This document shows, piece by piece, positions 50,153-58,252 of a stretch of DNA of 64,000 nucleotides. Position numbers and translations under genes: made by a program. Position 1 is the first letter of the stretch. Each line of letters starts with the position of its first letter. This DNA is from Pseudarthrobacter sulfonivorans (lineage in GTDB: Bacteria > Actinomycetota > Actinomycetes > Actinomycetales > Micrococcaceae). The notes beneath the pieces were generated by a model that was given only the letters and a program-made list of their open reading frames with translations, had not been told where the DNA came from and searched no databases. The DNA lies in the NCBI RefSeq assembly GCF_014712225.1, contig NZ_JACXBW010000008.1, positions 178,482 to 242,481 of the forward strand, given 5' to 3'.

Positions 50153-51004
50153 TCAGCGGGTGAGCATCCCCAGCGCCGACCCTGCGAACTCCCTGGCCGA
50201 GCTGTTCCAGTGGCCCAGCAGGCCTTGGAGGTTCTCGCCGTCGGCCCGGTGCCCGGGCAGCTGTTCCTGGAGCGTGGACAGCACACCCGTGCGGAGCTCG
50301 GTATTGAAGTTGACCTTGCCCACGTTCATGGCGGCAGCCTTCACCAGCTCGCCCGCGGGAATGCCGGACGCGCCGTGTAGCACCAACGGGATGTGGGTCC
50401 GCACCGCAATGTCCTGAAGGACGTCCCAGCGCAGCTGCGGCTCGCGCTTGTACTTGCCGTGCACGTTCCCCACGGCCACGGCCAGGAGCTGGGCTCCGGT
50501 CCGGGCCACAAAATCCTCCACCTGCGCGGAGTCGGTCAGGCCGGCAACTGCCACACCGGCGGAGTCCGCACCGAAGGCCCGGTCCTCGTCGCCGGCCAGT
50601 CCGCCGAGTTCTGCTTCAAGAACGACGTCGGCACCCAGCAAGGCGCGGGCCGCAACCACCAGCGCAATGTTGTCCTCATACGGGAGGGACGAACCGTCGG
50701 CGAGGACCGAATCCGCCCCCGCTGCGACGGCGTCGGCCATCACGTCCGGGTCCGAGGCATGGTCCAGCTGGATGGCCACCGGAACGCAGGCTGCATCCGC
50801 CAGGCCGCGGAGCGCGGCGATCAGGCGCAGACCGTTGGGTGTGGCGGCGGTTTTGGGGGCCACCAGCAGGATGACGCCCCGGCCGGCATCCTCGGCCGCA
50901 CCCACCACGGCCAGGGCGGTGGTGAAGTCGTAGCAGGTGAACGCGGGAACGGCCGAGCCCTGCTGCAGGGCTGTGGTGACCAGGTGGTCGAGTCGGGTGC
51001 GCAT
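50153..51004 (-). CDS. Class II fructose-bisphosphate aldolase family protein
   Basis: 283 residues in the class II aldolase (KbaY/GatY/FbaA) family. VPAFTCYDFTTALAVVGAAE opens the barrel, VPVAIQLDHASDPDVM gives the catalytic Asp and zinc His (about residue 82-84), VLEAELGGLAGDEDRA supplies the Glu, VGNVHGKYKREPQLRW the second zinc His, and VLHGASGIPAGELVKAA the third with the phosphate-binding segment. These enzymes make or use a DHAP enediolate. Its ATG overlaps the permease stop (TGATG). Being in a four-carbon acid sugar operon, it may act on the phosphorylated keto acid, see findings. Confidence 0.88.
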   Translation of the reverse strand: MRTRLDHLVTTALQQGSAVPAFTCYDFTTALAVVGAAEDAGRGVILLVAPKTAATPNGLRLIAALRGLADAACVPVAIQLDHASDPDVMADAVAAGADSVLADGSSLPYEDNIALVVAARALLGADVVLEAELGGLAGDEDRAFGADSAGVAVAGLTDSAQVEDFVARTGAQLLAVAVGNVHGKYKREPQLRWDVLQDIAVRTHIPLVLHGASGIPAGELVKAAAMNVGKVNFNTELRTGVLSTLQEQLPGHRADGENLQGLLGHWNSSAREFAGSALGMLTR

Positions 51005-52470
51005 CAGGCGCCCAGGCCTCCCACCAGGATCCAGGCCACGTAGGTCAGGAGGAAGCCGGCGACGCCCAGCACGGTGGTGAGGACGGTCCAGGTTTTGAGG
51101 CCGTCGGAAACGGTGAGGCCGTAATAGCGCACCACGGTCCAGAAGCCGGCGTCGGTCACGTGGGACAGGCCCAACGCGCCGAACCCGATGGCGATCACGA
51201 TCACGGCTATCTGCGCCGGCGAGTAGCCACCTTCCATCACGGCAGAGGTCAGCAGGCCGGTGGTGGTGACGATGGCGACGGTGGCGGAACCCTGGGCTGC
51301 ACGAAGGGCCAGCGAGATGACGAAGCCGAGCACGATGACCGGCAGGCCCAGGTGGTCCAGCGTCTGGGACAGCGCGGCGCCGATGCCGGAGGTCCGCAGG
51401 ACCTCACCGAACACGCCGCCAGCTGCGACAACCATGAGGATCGAGGCGATCGGAGGCAGCGCGCCTTCGAAGATCTCGCCGGTTTCCTTCAGGGACCAGT
51501 TGCGGCGGACGGCCAGCAGGAAGAAGGACAGTGCCACGGCCACCAGGAGCGCGAAGAACGGGTTGCCGATAAACGCGGCGAGGCCGTACCAGGAGTTGTC
51601 CTTGGGGATGGTGAGCGTGCCCAGGGTACCAACGAGGATCTGCACGATGGGCGCTGCGATCAGGAAGATGATCAGGGCCGGGCGGGGCGGGGCGATACCG
51701 GCGGCACCGGGGCCCTGGTGGCCCACCTTGACCAGGGAATCGGAGCCGTACTCGTCCACCTGCGCCTTGACGCCGGGGAGCAGTTCGTATTCCTTGCGGT
51801 TCATGATGCTGGCCACCCAGTAGGACAGGAAGCCAAGCGGGATGCAGATCAGGAGGGAGATCAGGGTGATGAGGCCGATGTCGGCACCGAACACACCGGC
51901 GCCGGCCACGATGCCCGGGTGCGGCGGGACGGCGACGTGGATGGACAGCATGATGCCGGCCATGGGCAGGCCGAACTTGACCGGGTGCACGTTGGCGATC
52001 TTCGCGAACGCGTAGACGATCGGGACGAGCACTATGATGCCCACCTCGAAGAACACGGGGATGGCCACCAGGAACCCGACGGCGGTGAGGGCCACCGCGA
52101 CGCGCTTGGCGCCGAGCTTCTCGGTGAAGTGCGCCGCGAGCGACTGGACGCCGCCGGAAACCTCGATCATCCGGCCCAGGACGGCACCCAGCGCGATCAG
52201 CAGGGCAACTTTGCCCATGGTTCCGCCCACGCCGTTGGCAACGACGGTGAAGACGTCCTTCAGCGGAATCTGGGACGCCACGGCCACGGCGATGCTCACC
52301 GTCAGCAGGGCCACGAAGGCCTGGATTTTGAAGCGGATGATCATCACCAGCAGGACGGCGATGCCGAGGGCGGCGATGGTGAGGAGCAGTGGAGTACCCA
52401 GCTCCACTGCGGGTTTGATGGCCGGGGCGTCGGCCGTCCCCACCATCAGCGAGTTAATCAGGGGGTTCAT
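51004..52470 (-). CDS. GntP-family gluconate/sugar-acid:H+ symporter
   Basis: 488 residues from ATG 52470 (AAAGGAG at 9 nt). About twelve membrane helices with GntP landmarks: KVALLIALGAVLGRMIEVSG, PHPGIVAGAGVFGADIGLIT, SLALRAAQGSATVAIVTTTG near the C-terminus. The family imports gluconate, other aldonates and four-carbon acids. The operon suggests a C4 sugar acid such as threonate or erythronate. TTG at 52491 is also in frame but lacks a ribosome site. Confidence 0.92.
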   Translation of the reverse strand: MNPLINSLMVGTADAPAIKPAVELGTPLLLTIAALGIAVLLVMIIRFKIQAFVALLTVSIAVAVASQIPLKDVFTVVANGVGGTMGKVALLIALGAVLGRMIEVSGGVQSLAAHFTEKLGAKRVAVALTAVGFLVAIPVFFEVGIIVLVPIVYAFAKIANVHPVKFGLPMAGIMLSIHVAVPPHPGIVAGAGVFGADIGLITLISLLICIPLGFLSYWVASIMNRKEYELLPGVKAQVDEYGSDSLVKVGHQGPGAAGIAPPRPALIIFLIAAPIVQILVGTLGTLTIPKDNSWYGLAAFIGNPFFALLVAVALSFFLLAVRRNWSLKETGEIFEGALPPIASILMVVAAGGVFGEVLRTSGIGAALSQTLDHLGLPVIVLGFVISLALRAAQGSATVAIVTTTGLLTSAVMEGGYSPAQIAVIVIAIGFGALGLSHVTDAGFWTVVRYYGLTVSDGLKTWTVLTTVLGVAGFLLTYVAWILVGGLGA

Positions 52471-52533
52471 TTCAGGTGTCTCCTTTGACAAGCCAGTCTT
52501 CCAGAGGACTGGCAGGATGGCGCTGGTGAGTTG

Positions 52534-53436
52534 TTAGGCGGGAGTGCGCTTGGTGGGGGCGACAACCTTGATGACGGCTGAGTCGTCTGCGGCGGCGAGG
52601 CCCTGGGCCTGGCCGAGGAGGTAGAGCTGCTCAGCCGCGGCGGCAACGGGGGCTGCCAGGCCGGCGGCGCGGGTGGCCTTGCCCACGATGCCCATGTCCT
52701 TGACGAAGATGTCCAGGCGGGAGAGGACCTCGGCGCCTTCCTCGGTGTAGGCCTCGAGGATGCGGGGACCGCGGTTGGAGAGCATAAAGGAGCCTGCCGC
52801 GCCGGCTTCGAGGGCGGCGAGGGTTTTGGCCTGGTCCAGGCCCAGCGCGTCGGCGAGGGCCATGGCCTCGGCGGCTGCGGCGATGTGGACGCCGCAGAGG
52901 AGCTGGTTGACGGTCTTGAGGGCCTGGCCGTCGCCGGGCTTGTCGCCCACCACGGTTAGGGTGGAGGCGAGGAGCTCCAGTGCCGGGTTTGCCTTTTCGC
53001 GGGCTTCGGGGGAAGCGCCGACCACGATCAGCAGGTCGCCTTCGCCGGCACGCTTGGGTCCGCCGGAAAGTGGTGCGTCCACGAGCTCGACGCCGTATTC
53101 GGCCAGCCTGGCCACGGTGGCGGGGATGGCTTCGGTGCCCACGGTGCTGCCGAGGATGACGACGGCGCCCGGCTCCAGTACGGAGGCCACACCGTTCTCA
53201 CCGAAGAGGACATCGTTGAGCTGTTCGCCGTTGCGGACCGCGAGCAGGAGCGCGTCGGCGCCCTTGGCGGCTTCGCGGGCGGTAGCGAAAGTGTGGATGC
53301 CGGCTTCTTCGGCGAGCTTCAGCCGCGGCTCGGCGATGTCGAAGCCGTGGACGGTCAGCTGGCTGGCGAGGCGGGTGGCCATGGGCAGGCCCATGGCGCC
53401 GAGGCCCAGGACGGTGACGGTGTAGTTGCTGGTCAT
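52534..53436 (-). CDS. 3-hydroxyisobutyrate-dehydrogenase-like NAD(P) oxidoreductase (LtnD-like)
   Basis: 300 residues from ATG 53436, with AAGGAG upstream. The Rossmann motif is VTVLGLGAMGLPMATRLASQ, then ELVDAPLSGGPKRAGEGDL with the conserved substrate-site Ser-Gly-Gly, and catalytic K in GDGQALKTVNQLLCGVHI. The beta-hydroxyacid dehydrogenase family includes L-threonate dehydrogenase, which makes 2-oxo-tetronate. Codon-strong 5' open frame extensions overlap the kinase gene and are rejected. It lies 22 bp after the kinase stop. Confidence 0.88.
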   Translation of the reverse strand: MTSNYTVTVLGLGAMGLPMATRLASQLTVHGFDIAEPRLKLAEEAGIHTFATAREAAKGADALLLAVRNGEQLNDVLFGENGVASVLEPGAVVILGSTVGTEAIPATVARLAEYGVELVDAPLSGGPKRAGEGDLLIVVGASPEAREKANPALELLASTLTVVGDKPGDGQALKTVNQLLCGVHIAAAAEAMALADALGLDQAKTLAALEAGAAGSFMLSNRGPRILEAYTEEGAEVLSRLDIFVKDMGIVGKATRAAGLAAPVAAAAEQLYLLGQAQGLAAADDSAVIKVVAPTKRTPA

Positions 53437-53458
53437 GGTGTTCTCCTTCGAATACTGG

Positions 53459-55051
53459 CTAGAAAGTGTTGCTGAGCTTGCGGGTGACATCGGCGAGGGA
53501 CTGGTCGTCGCCCACGTTGCCGGCGAACACGATGTACGGGATGCCCTTGGCGGGGCCGTCAACCGGTTCCCAGAGCGAGACGATGCCCGGCAGCATCGGC
53601 CCGCGGACGATGGCGTGCCGGATTTCAAGGCCGTGGGCGGCGACGTCGGAGGACGTGATGCCGCCCTTGGCGATGACGAACCGCGGCGGGAAAGTCTTGA
53701 GGGTCCGATTGACGACGGCGACGACGGCGGCGGACACCGTGCGTGCGATCCGCAGGCTTTCGGCGGGGTCGTCAGTTTTGATCAGCAGGCGGCTGGTGTG
53801 CACGATGACGTCTCCGCCGCGAAGGGCCTCCACGACCGTTTCCACGGTCTGGACCAGATACGCATCCGCGGCTGTTTCTGTTTCGGCGGCAAGGAGCTTC
53901 TCGACGTCGATCTCCACAATCCGCGCAGCGCTGTGCTGTTCAGTAAGGGCCTTGAGCTGGCGCGTGGTGACACCTACGTGGGAGCCCACAACAATCAGGC
54001 CGCCAGCCTCGGAGGGTGTGTTGCCGGCGTAGGCCTCGGCGCCGCTGAGCTCAGTGCGGATCTCCTGGCCGATCCGGGCGCGCCCAAACGGCGGGCCCAC
54101 GCGGTACAGCAACTTCTTGCCGCGCCGTTCGGCTTCTTCCAGGCCCAATGACAGGGCGCGGAGGTCATTCTCGCTGACGATGTCCGCCACGATCGGAGTG
54201 GAATCGGCGGCGGGGGCGATGGCATCGGCGATGGCGTTGGCGCTGATGGCAGCACTGACGGCCGGGTCGCCGTCAGGGTTTGCTGCGGTGCCTGCACTGG
54301 CTGCACCGGCGCGGATGATGTTCAGGTCCAGGACGATCACGGACTCCGCAGCGAAGCGGCCCTTCGACTTCTCTTCGACGTACTTGGCCAGCTCGGAGTT
54401 GGCGTAGCCAAAGCTGGCGTCCTTGGCGAATTCGGTCTGCGCGGCGGGGGTGAGCGTGCCTGCATCGTCGCCCGTACCGCGGGTGTAGTGCACGCCGCCG
54501 ATGGTCACACGGCCGGCGTCGGGGAATGCGGGAACCAGGACAACGCCGTCGGTCGCTTCGCCGCTGACTTCGGCCACGGTGGCCGCGATGACGTCGGGCT
54601 CAAGGGGGTAGTGGCCGCGGAGGGTGGAGTCGCTGCGGCTCACAAACCCGAGGCGCAGGCCGGAGCCAGACCCTGCGTGAACTGACCCTGCGTTTGGGGA
54701 CCCGGCCGCCGCCAGGGCGTTGCGGACCACTTCCTCGTTACGGACGGCAGCTTCTGCCGGATCCAGGCTCCGGGTGTTCGTCAGCACGTAGACGGCGGCC
54801 TTGGCCTGCCCGAAAGCCCAAATGAAATCCTCGACGTCCCAGCGCGTGAGCACCGGCAGATCCGCAACGGACTGCGTACCGGTGGGGTCGTCGTCGAGCA
54901 CTACCAGCATGCGTGGGGTTTCCGCATTGGAGGTGGCCACGGCGTCGGCAACAAGGCTGGCGGGAATCCGGACTTCGGTCGGGAAGGCGGCCAGGAGGTC
55001 TGCTTCAAGCGTCACTGTGCACTCCGTTGTGTGGGGATCTGTCGTCATCAT
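53459..55051 (-). CDS. Four-carbon acid sugar kinase (OtnK-like)
   Basis: 530 residues from ATG 55051 (ATG 55048 also possible). The DUF1537 N-terminal motif LVVLDDDPTGTQSVADLPVL is clear, with FVSRSDSTLRGHYPLEPDVI and VVLVPAFPDAGRVTIGGVHY, and the C-terminal ATP-binding domain has FVIAKGGITSSDVAAHGLEI and PGIVSLWEPVDGPAKGIPYI. Members phosphorylate 3-oxo-tetronate or D-threonate/erythronate at C4. It is the first gene of the operon; the GntR operators lie in its promoter. Confidence 0.9.
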   Translation of the reverse strand: MMTTDPHTTECTVTLEADLLAAFPTEVRIPASLVADAVATSNAETPRMLVVLDDDPTGTQSVADLPVLTRWDVEDFIWAFGQAKAAVYVLTNTRSLDPAEAAVRNEEVVRNALAAAGSPNAGSVHAGSGSGLRLGFVSRSDSTLRGHYPLEPDVIAATVAEVSGEATDGVVLVPAFPDAGRVTIGGVHYTRGTGDDAGTLTPAAQTEFAKDASFGYANSELAKYVEEKSKGRFAAESVIVLDLNIIRAGAASAGTAANPDGDPAVSAAISANAIADAIAPAADSTPIVADIVSENDLRALSLGLEEAERRGKKLLYRVGPPFGRARIGQEIRTELSGAEAYAGNTPSEAGGLIVVGSHVGVTTRQLKALTEQHSAARIVEIDVEKLLAAETETAADAYLVQTVETVVEALRGGDVIVHTSRLLIKTDDPAESLRIARTVSAAVVAVVNRTLKTFPPRFVIAKGGITSSDVAAHGLEIRHAIVRGPMLPGIVSLWEPVDGPAKGIPYIVFAGNVGDDQSLADVTRKLSNTF

Positions 55052-55062
55052 GAGTAACTGTA

Positions 55063-55077
55063 AGATGTCTGACATCT
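55063..55077. promoter_or_regulatory. GntR/FadR-type operator 1
   Basis: AGATGTC-T-GACATCT is a perfect 15-bp palindrome, 12-26 bp upstream of the kinase start. The core TGTCTGACA (55066-55074) is the same as in operator 2 apart from the centre base. Confidence 0.7.
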
Positions 55078-55125
55078 AACATTTCAAATAGTGTGGCATA
55101 GGACATACAAACGCGCAAGTAGACT

Positions 55126-55134
55126 TGTCAGACA
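55126..55134. promoter_or_regulatory. GntR/FadR-type operator 2
   Basis: TGTC-A-GACA, centred at 55130, exactly 60 bp from the centre of operator 1, and 28 bp upstream of the GntR start. Two sites at this distance between divergent genes suggest autoregulation, perhaps with looping or cooperative binding. Confidence 0.55.
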
Positions 55135-55161
55135 TCTGGCGACGGAGGCACAGGGGGACAA

Positions 55162-55866
55162 ATGGCACGGAAATCATTGGTGGGCGTTGTGGCCGACGAA
55201 CTCCTGGACCGGATCATCGCCGGGGATTTCCCGCCCGGATCCAGTGTGCCCGGCGAGCTTGAGCTAAGCGCCAGGCACGAGGTCAGCCGCATGACCGTGC
55301 GCGAAGCCATGAAAACCCTTGAGGCGCAGCGGATCCTGAGTGTGGAACGCGGACGCGGCACCTTTGTGAACCCGCTGAACCGCTGGGCCTCGCTGGAAGC
55401 TGTGCTCCGCGCCGCCTCCGAGGGCCAGAACGAGGCCGTGGCCTCCGTGCAGCTCATTGAGCTCCGAAGGATGCTGGAAACCGGAGCCTGCGAATTGGCC
55501 GCCTCCCGGATCAGCGACCGGGACATCGAGGCGCTTTTCGGCAATGTCGCGGCCATGCGGCTGGCTCATGAAGTCAACGACGTGGCGGCATTTGTCGAGG
55601 CCGACCTCGCCTTCCACGACCTCATCCTGCGCGCTTCGGAAAATGTTTTTGTAGCCGTCCTCTTTGAGCCGTTGCAGCGCGTGCTGGAAAAACGCCGGGC
55701 GGAAACGTCGGCCGTGCGCACCATCCAGGAGCACGCCATCGGCCACCACCAGCACATTGCCGAGGCCTTGGAATCACGCGACCCCGCAAAGGCCCGCAAA
55801 GCCATGGATTCTCACATGCAGCAAACTTTGGACGATCTCAAGAACCTGGTTCTCGAGGCACCCTGA
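55162..55866 (+). CDS. GntR-family regulator with FCD domain
   Basis: 234 residues, divergent from the sugar-acid operon. Winged HTH at about 10-70 (ISGDFPPGSSVPGELELSAR-type sequence, then MTVREAMKTLEAQRILSVER, GRGTFV). FCD effector domain from about 90, with the metal-site residues in EADLAFHDLILRAS and HHQHIAEALESRD. FadR-subfamily FCD proteins often bind a carboxylate ligand through zinc or another metal. Very probably the repressor of the adjacent operon. Confidence 0.9.
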   Translation: MARKSLVGVVADELLDRIIAGDFPPGSSVPGELELSARHEVSRMTVREAMKTLEAQRILSVERGRGTFVNPLNRWASLEAVLRAASEGQNEAVASVQLIELRRMLETGACELAASRISDRDIEALFGNVAAMRLAHEVNDVAAFVEADLAFHDLILRASENVFVAVLFEPLQRVLEKRRAETSAVRTIQEHAIGHHQHIAEALESRDPAKARKAMDSHMQQTLDDLKNLVLEAP

Positions 55867-55969
55867 CCCTTTTGGCAACGTCCCGGGCTCTGGCCACGCC
55901 CGGAAATCGCTACTAGGGTTTCAAGGACGGCCCGCAACCGGGAATCGAAGGCGATCACGAGGAGCGAAG

Positions 55970-56179
55970 TTGTCCAATCACACGTACAGCATTACTGAAA
56001 TTGTCGGCACGTCCGAAGAAGGCGTTGACGCTGCAGTCCGCAACGGCATCGCCGAGGCCAGCAAGACGCTGCGCAATCTTGACTGGTTTGAAGTGAAGGA
56101 AATTCGCGGCCACCTCGAGGATGGCAGGATCGCCGACTGGCAGGTGCGGGTCAAGCTCGGCTTCCGCCACGAAGGCTAA
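55970..56179 (+). CDS. Dodecin
   Basis: 69 residues from TTG 55970, with GAGGAG 6 nt upstream. The protein matches dodecin: TYSITEIVGTSEEGVDAAVR, then TLRNLDWFEVKEIRGHLEDG with the flavin-stacking Trp and IADWQVRVKLGFR. Dodecins form dodecamers that bind FMN or FAD and may store or protect flavin. The gene is followed by its own terminator. Confidence 0.92.
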   Translation: MSNHTYSITEIVGTSEEGVDAAVRNGIAEASKTLRNLDWFEVKEIRGHLEDGRIADWQVRVKLGFRHEG

Positions 56180-56209
56180 CCCCGCCTGCTCGCAACGGAT
56201 GGCATACCT

Positions 56210-56243
56210 GATGGCCGCGCCCCCGGCGCGGCCATCGGTGTTT
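56210..56243 (+). terminator. Terminator after the dodecin gene
   Basis: GATGGCCGCGCC (56210-56221) and GGCGCGGCCATC (56225-56236) form a perfect 12-bp stem with a 3-nt loop, followed by GGTGTTT. Confidence 0.8.
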
Positions 56244-56377
56244 AAAACCAGCGGGCGGTGAAGTGGCTGACGGGAGCCGGAAAAATGCATAGGCTCGTAC
56301 CTGGAGCATTTCCGAAACCGGTTTCCGGTGCGGCCAGACCCCGGGAACCATCTCTTGCAGCAACAAAGGAGTCACCT

Positions 56378-57199
56378 ATGACTGACATCTCGCTGAATAA
56401 CGGCGTCACCATCCCCCAGCTCGGCTTCGGCGTCTTCCAGGTGCCGCCGGAAGACACGCAGCGAATCGTCGAGGACGCCCTCGACGCCGGCTACCGCCAC
56501 ATCGATACTGCGGCCGCGTACCGCAACGAGGCCGGCGTGGGTGCGGCCATTGCAGCCTCCGGAATTCCGCGCGAAGAACTCTTCATCACCACCAAGCTCC
56601 GCAATGGTGACCAGGGCCGGGCACAGGACGCATTCCAGGACAGCCTTACGGCGCTGGGCCTCGAATTTCTGGACCTCTACCTGATTCACTGGCCCGTTCC
56701 GTCGCAGGGGCTCTTCGTCCAGGCATGGAAGGAAATGGAGCACCTGTACGCAGGTGAGCAGCTCCGTGCCATCGGAGTCTCCAACTTCCTTTCCGACCAT
56801 CTGGACACGCTGCTCGAATCCAGTGACGTCGTTCCGGCCGTGAACCAGATTGAGCTTCACCCCAGCTATCAGCAGGCCGGGCTTGCCGCAAAGAGCCGTG
56901 CCCTCGGCATCGCAGTGGAGGCTTACAGCCCCCTGGGCCAGGGTGGAGACCTGAACGGAAACGCCGTCACCGCCATCGCGCAGGCCCACCACGCCACCAC
57001 CGCCCAAGTGGTCCTGGCCTGGCACCTCGCTGCCGGCACCATCGTCATTCCCAAGTCAGCCGACTCCGCACGCATGCGCGAGAACTTTGCTGCCACGTCG
57101 CTGGGACTGACCGACGACGAGCTCGCCTCGATCACCGCCCTCGAGCGGGGCGCGCGCATCGGTTCCGATCCCGCCGTCGCAGCTTTCTCGCAGTTCTAG
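56378..57199 (+). CDS. Aldo/keto reductase (2,5-diketo-gluconate-reductase-like)
   Basis: 273 residues from ATG 56378, with AAAGGAG upstream. The AKR motifs are complete: ALDAGYRHIDTAAAYRNEAG (catalytic D and Y), LFITTKLRN (K), LDLYLIHWPVP (H), and the NADPH part IVIPKSADSARMRENFAATS. It reduces aldehydes or ketones with NADPH. It is one of three AKRs within 5 kb, of which two (this one and that at 60628) are similar in layout and may be paralogues. Confidence 0.92.
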   Translation: MTDISLNNGVTIPQLGFGVFQVPPEDTQRIVEDALDAGYRHIDTAAAYRNEAGVGAAIAASGIPREELFITTKLRNGDQGRAQDAFQDSLTALGLEFLDLYLIHWPVPSQGLFVQAWKEMEHLYAGEQLRAIGVSNFLSDHLDTLLESSDVVPAVNQIELHPSYQQAGLAAKSRALGIAVEAYSPLGQGGDLNGNAVTAIAQAHHATTAQVVLAWHLAAGTIVIPKSADSARMRENFAATSLGLTDDELASITALERGARIGSDPAVAAFSQF

Positions 57200-57209
57200 A
57201 CCCGCTGAT

Positions 57210-57238
57210 CGGGACTGCCGGATACCCCGGCAGTCCCG
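57210..57238 (+). terminator. Hairpin between two aldo/keto reductase genes
   Basis: GGGACTGCCGG (57211-57221) pairs with CCGGCAGTCCC (57227-57237). No T-run follows. May end or attenuate the first transcript. Confidence 0.5.
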
Positions 57239-57280
57239 GACGGGCCTGTCGAAACCAATTCCGGACAGTAAGGATTCCCC

Positions 57281-58252
57281 GTGCAGTACACGCATCTTGG
57301 ACGTTCCGGCCTCAAGGTGTCCCGGCTCTGCCTCGGCACCATGAACTTCGGCCCGCATACCGACGAACCCGACGCGCACAAGATCATGGATGCCGCCTCG
57401 GACGCCGGCGTCAACTTCTTTGACACTGCCAACGTCTATGGCGGAGCCGGGCACCGGGGCTGGACGGAGGAGATCATCGGGCGCTGGTTCGCCGGGGGTG
57501 GCGAGCGCCGGGAACGGACCGTCCTGGCCACCAAGCTTTACGGCACCATGACGGACCGGCCCAACGAGTCCAAGCTCTCGGCCCTGAATATCCGGCGCGC
57601 CCTGGATTCCAGCCTCAAGCGCCTGCAGACGGACTACATCGACGTCTACCAGTTCCACCACGTCGACCGGGACACCCCGTGGGACGAAATATGGCAGGCC
57701 ATCGAGGTTGCCGTCCAGCAGGGCAAAATCCTCTATTCAGGCAGCAGTAACTTCGCCGGCTGGCACCTCGCCCAGGCGCAGGAGGCCGCCCGCCGCCGAA
57801 ACTACACCGGGCTGGTCAGCGAGCAGTCCATCTACAACCTGCTCCGCCGGGAAGTTGAACTCGAGGTCATTCCCGCCGCACAGCAGTACGGTCTGGGCCT
57901 GATCCCGTGGTCCCCGCTCCAAGGCGGGCTCCTCGGCGGAGTGCTGAAAAAAGAAATCGCGGGCGTCCGGCGCACGGAAGGGCGGGCGGCGGAGACGCTC
58001 AAGAGTCACCGCGAACAGATTCAGCAGTTCGAGGACTTCGCGGACGAGCTGGGGCACGAACCCGGCGACATCGCGCTCGCCTGGCTGCTCCACCAGCCCG
58101 CCGTCACCGCACCGATCGTGGGTCCGCGCACGCAGGAACAGCTCGACGCCGCCATCCGGGCTTTGAATGTCACGCTCGACGACGCAGCACTCAAGAAACT
58201 CGACGTTATCTTCCCGGGCCATCGTCCGGCACCGGAAGACTACGCGTGGTGA
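57281..58252 (+). CDS. Aldo/keto reductase (YajO/AKR11-12-like)
   Basis: 323 residues from GTG 57281. Motifs: YTHLGRSGLKVSRLCLGTMN, GVNFFDTANVYGGAGHRGWT (D and Y), VLATKLYGTM (K), YIDVYQFHHVD (H), ILYSGSSNFAGWHLAQAQEA, and the C-terminal cofactor part VTAPIVGPRTQEQLDAAIRA. This is the potassium-channel-beta-like AKR type with a long C-terminus. It overlaps the following epimerase gene (TGGTGA), so the two are coupled. Confidence 0.92.
   Translation: MQYTHLGRSGLKVSRLCLGTMNFGPHTDEPDAHKIMDAASDAGVNFFDTANVYGGAGHRGWTEEIIGRWFAGGGERRERTVLATKLYGTMTDRPNESKLSALNIRRALDSSLKRLQTDYIDVYQFHHVDRDTPWDEIWQAIEVAVQQGKILYSGSSNFAGWHLAQAQEAARRRNYTGLVSEQSIYNLLRREVELEVIPAAQQYGLGLIPWSPLQGGLLGGVLKKEIAGVRRTEGRAAETLKSHREQIQQFEDFADELGHEPGDIALAWLLHQPAVTAPIVGPRTQEQLDAAIRALNVTLDDAALKKLDVIFPGHRPAPEDYAW

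Noticed and set aside
51160..52488. A 442-codon rightward frame opposite the GntP gene.
   Set aside because: Composition (His/Asp/Gly/Gln) is typical of frames antisense to membrane proteins.
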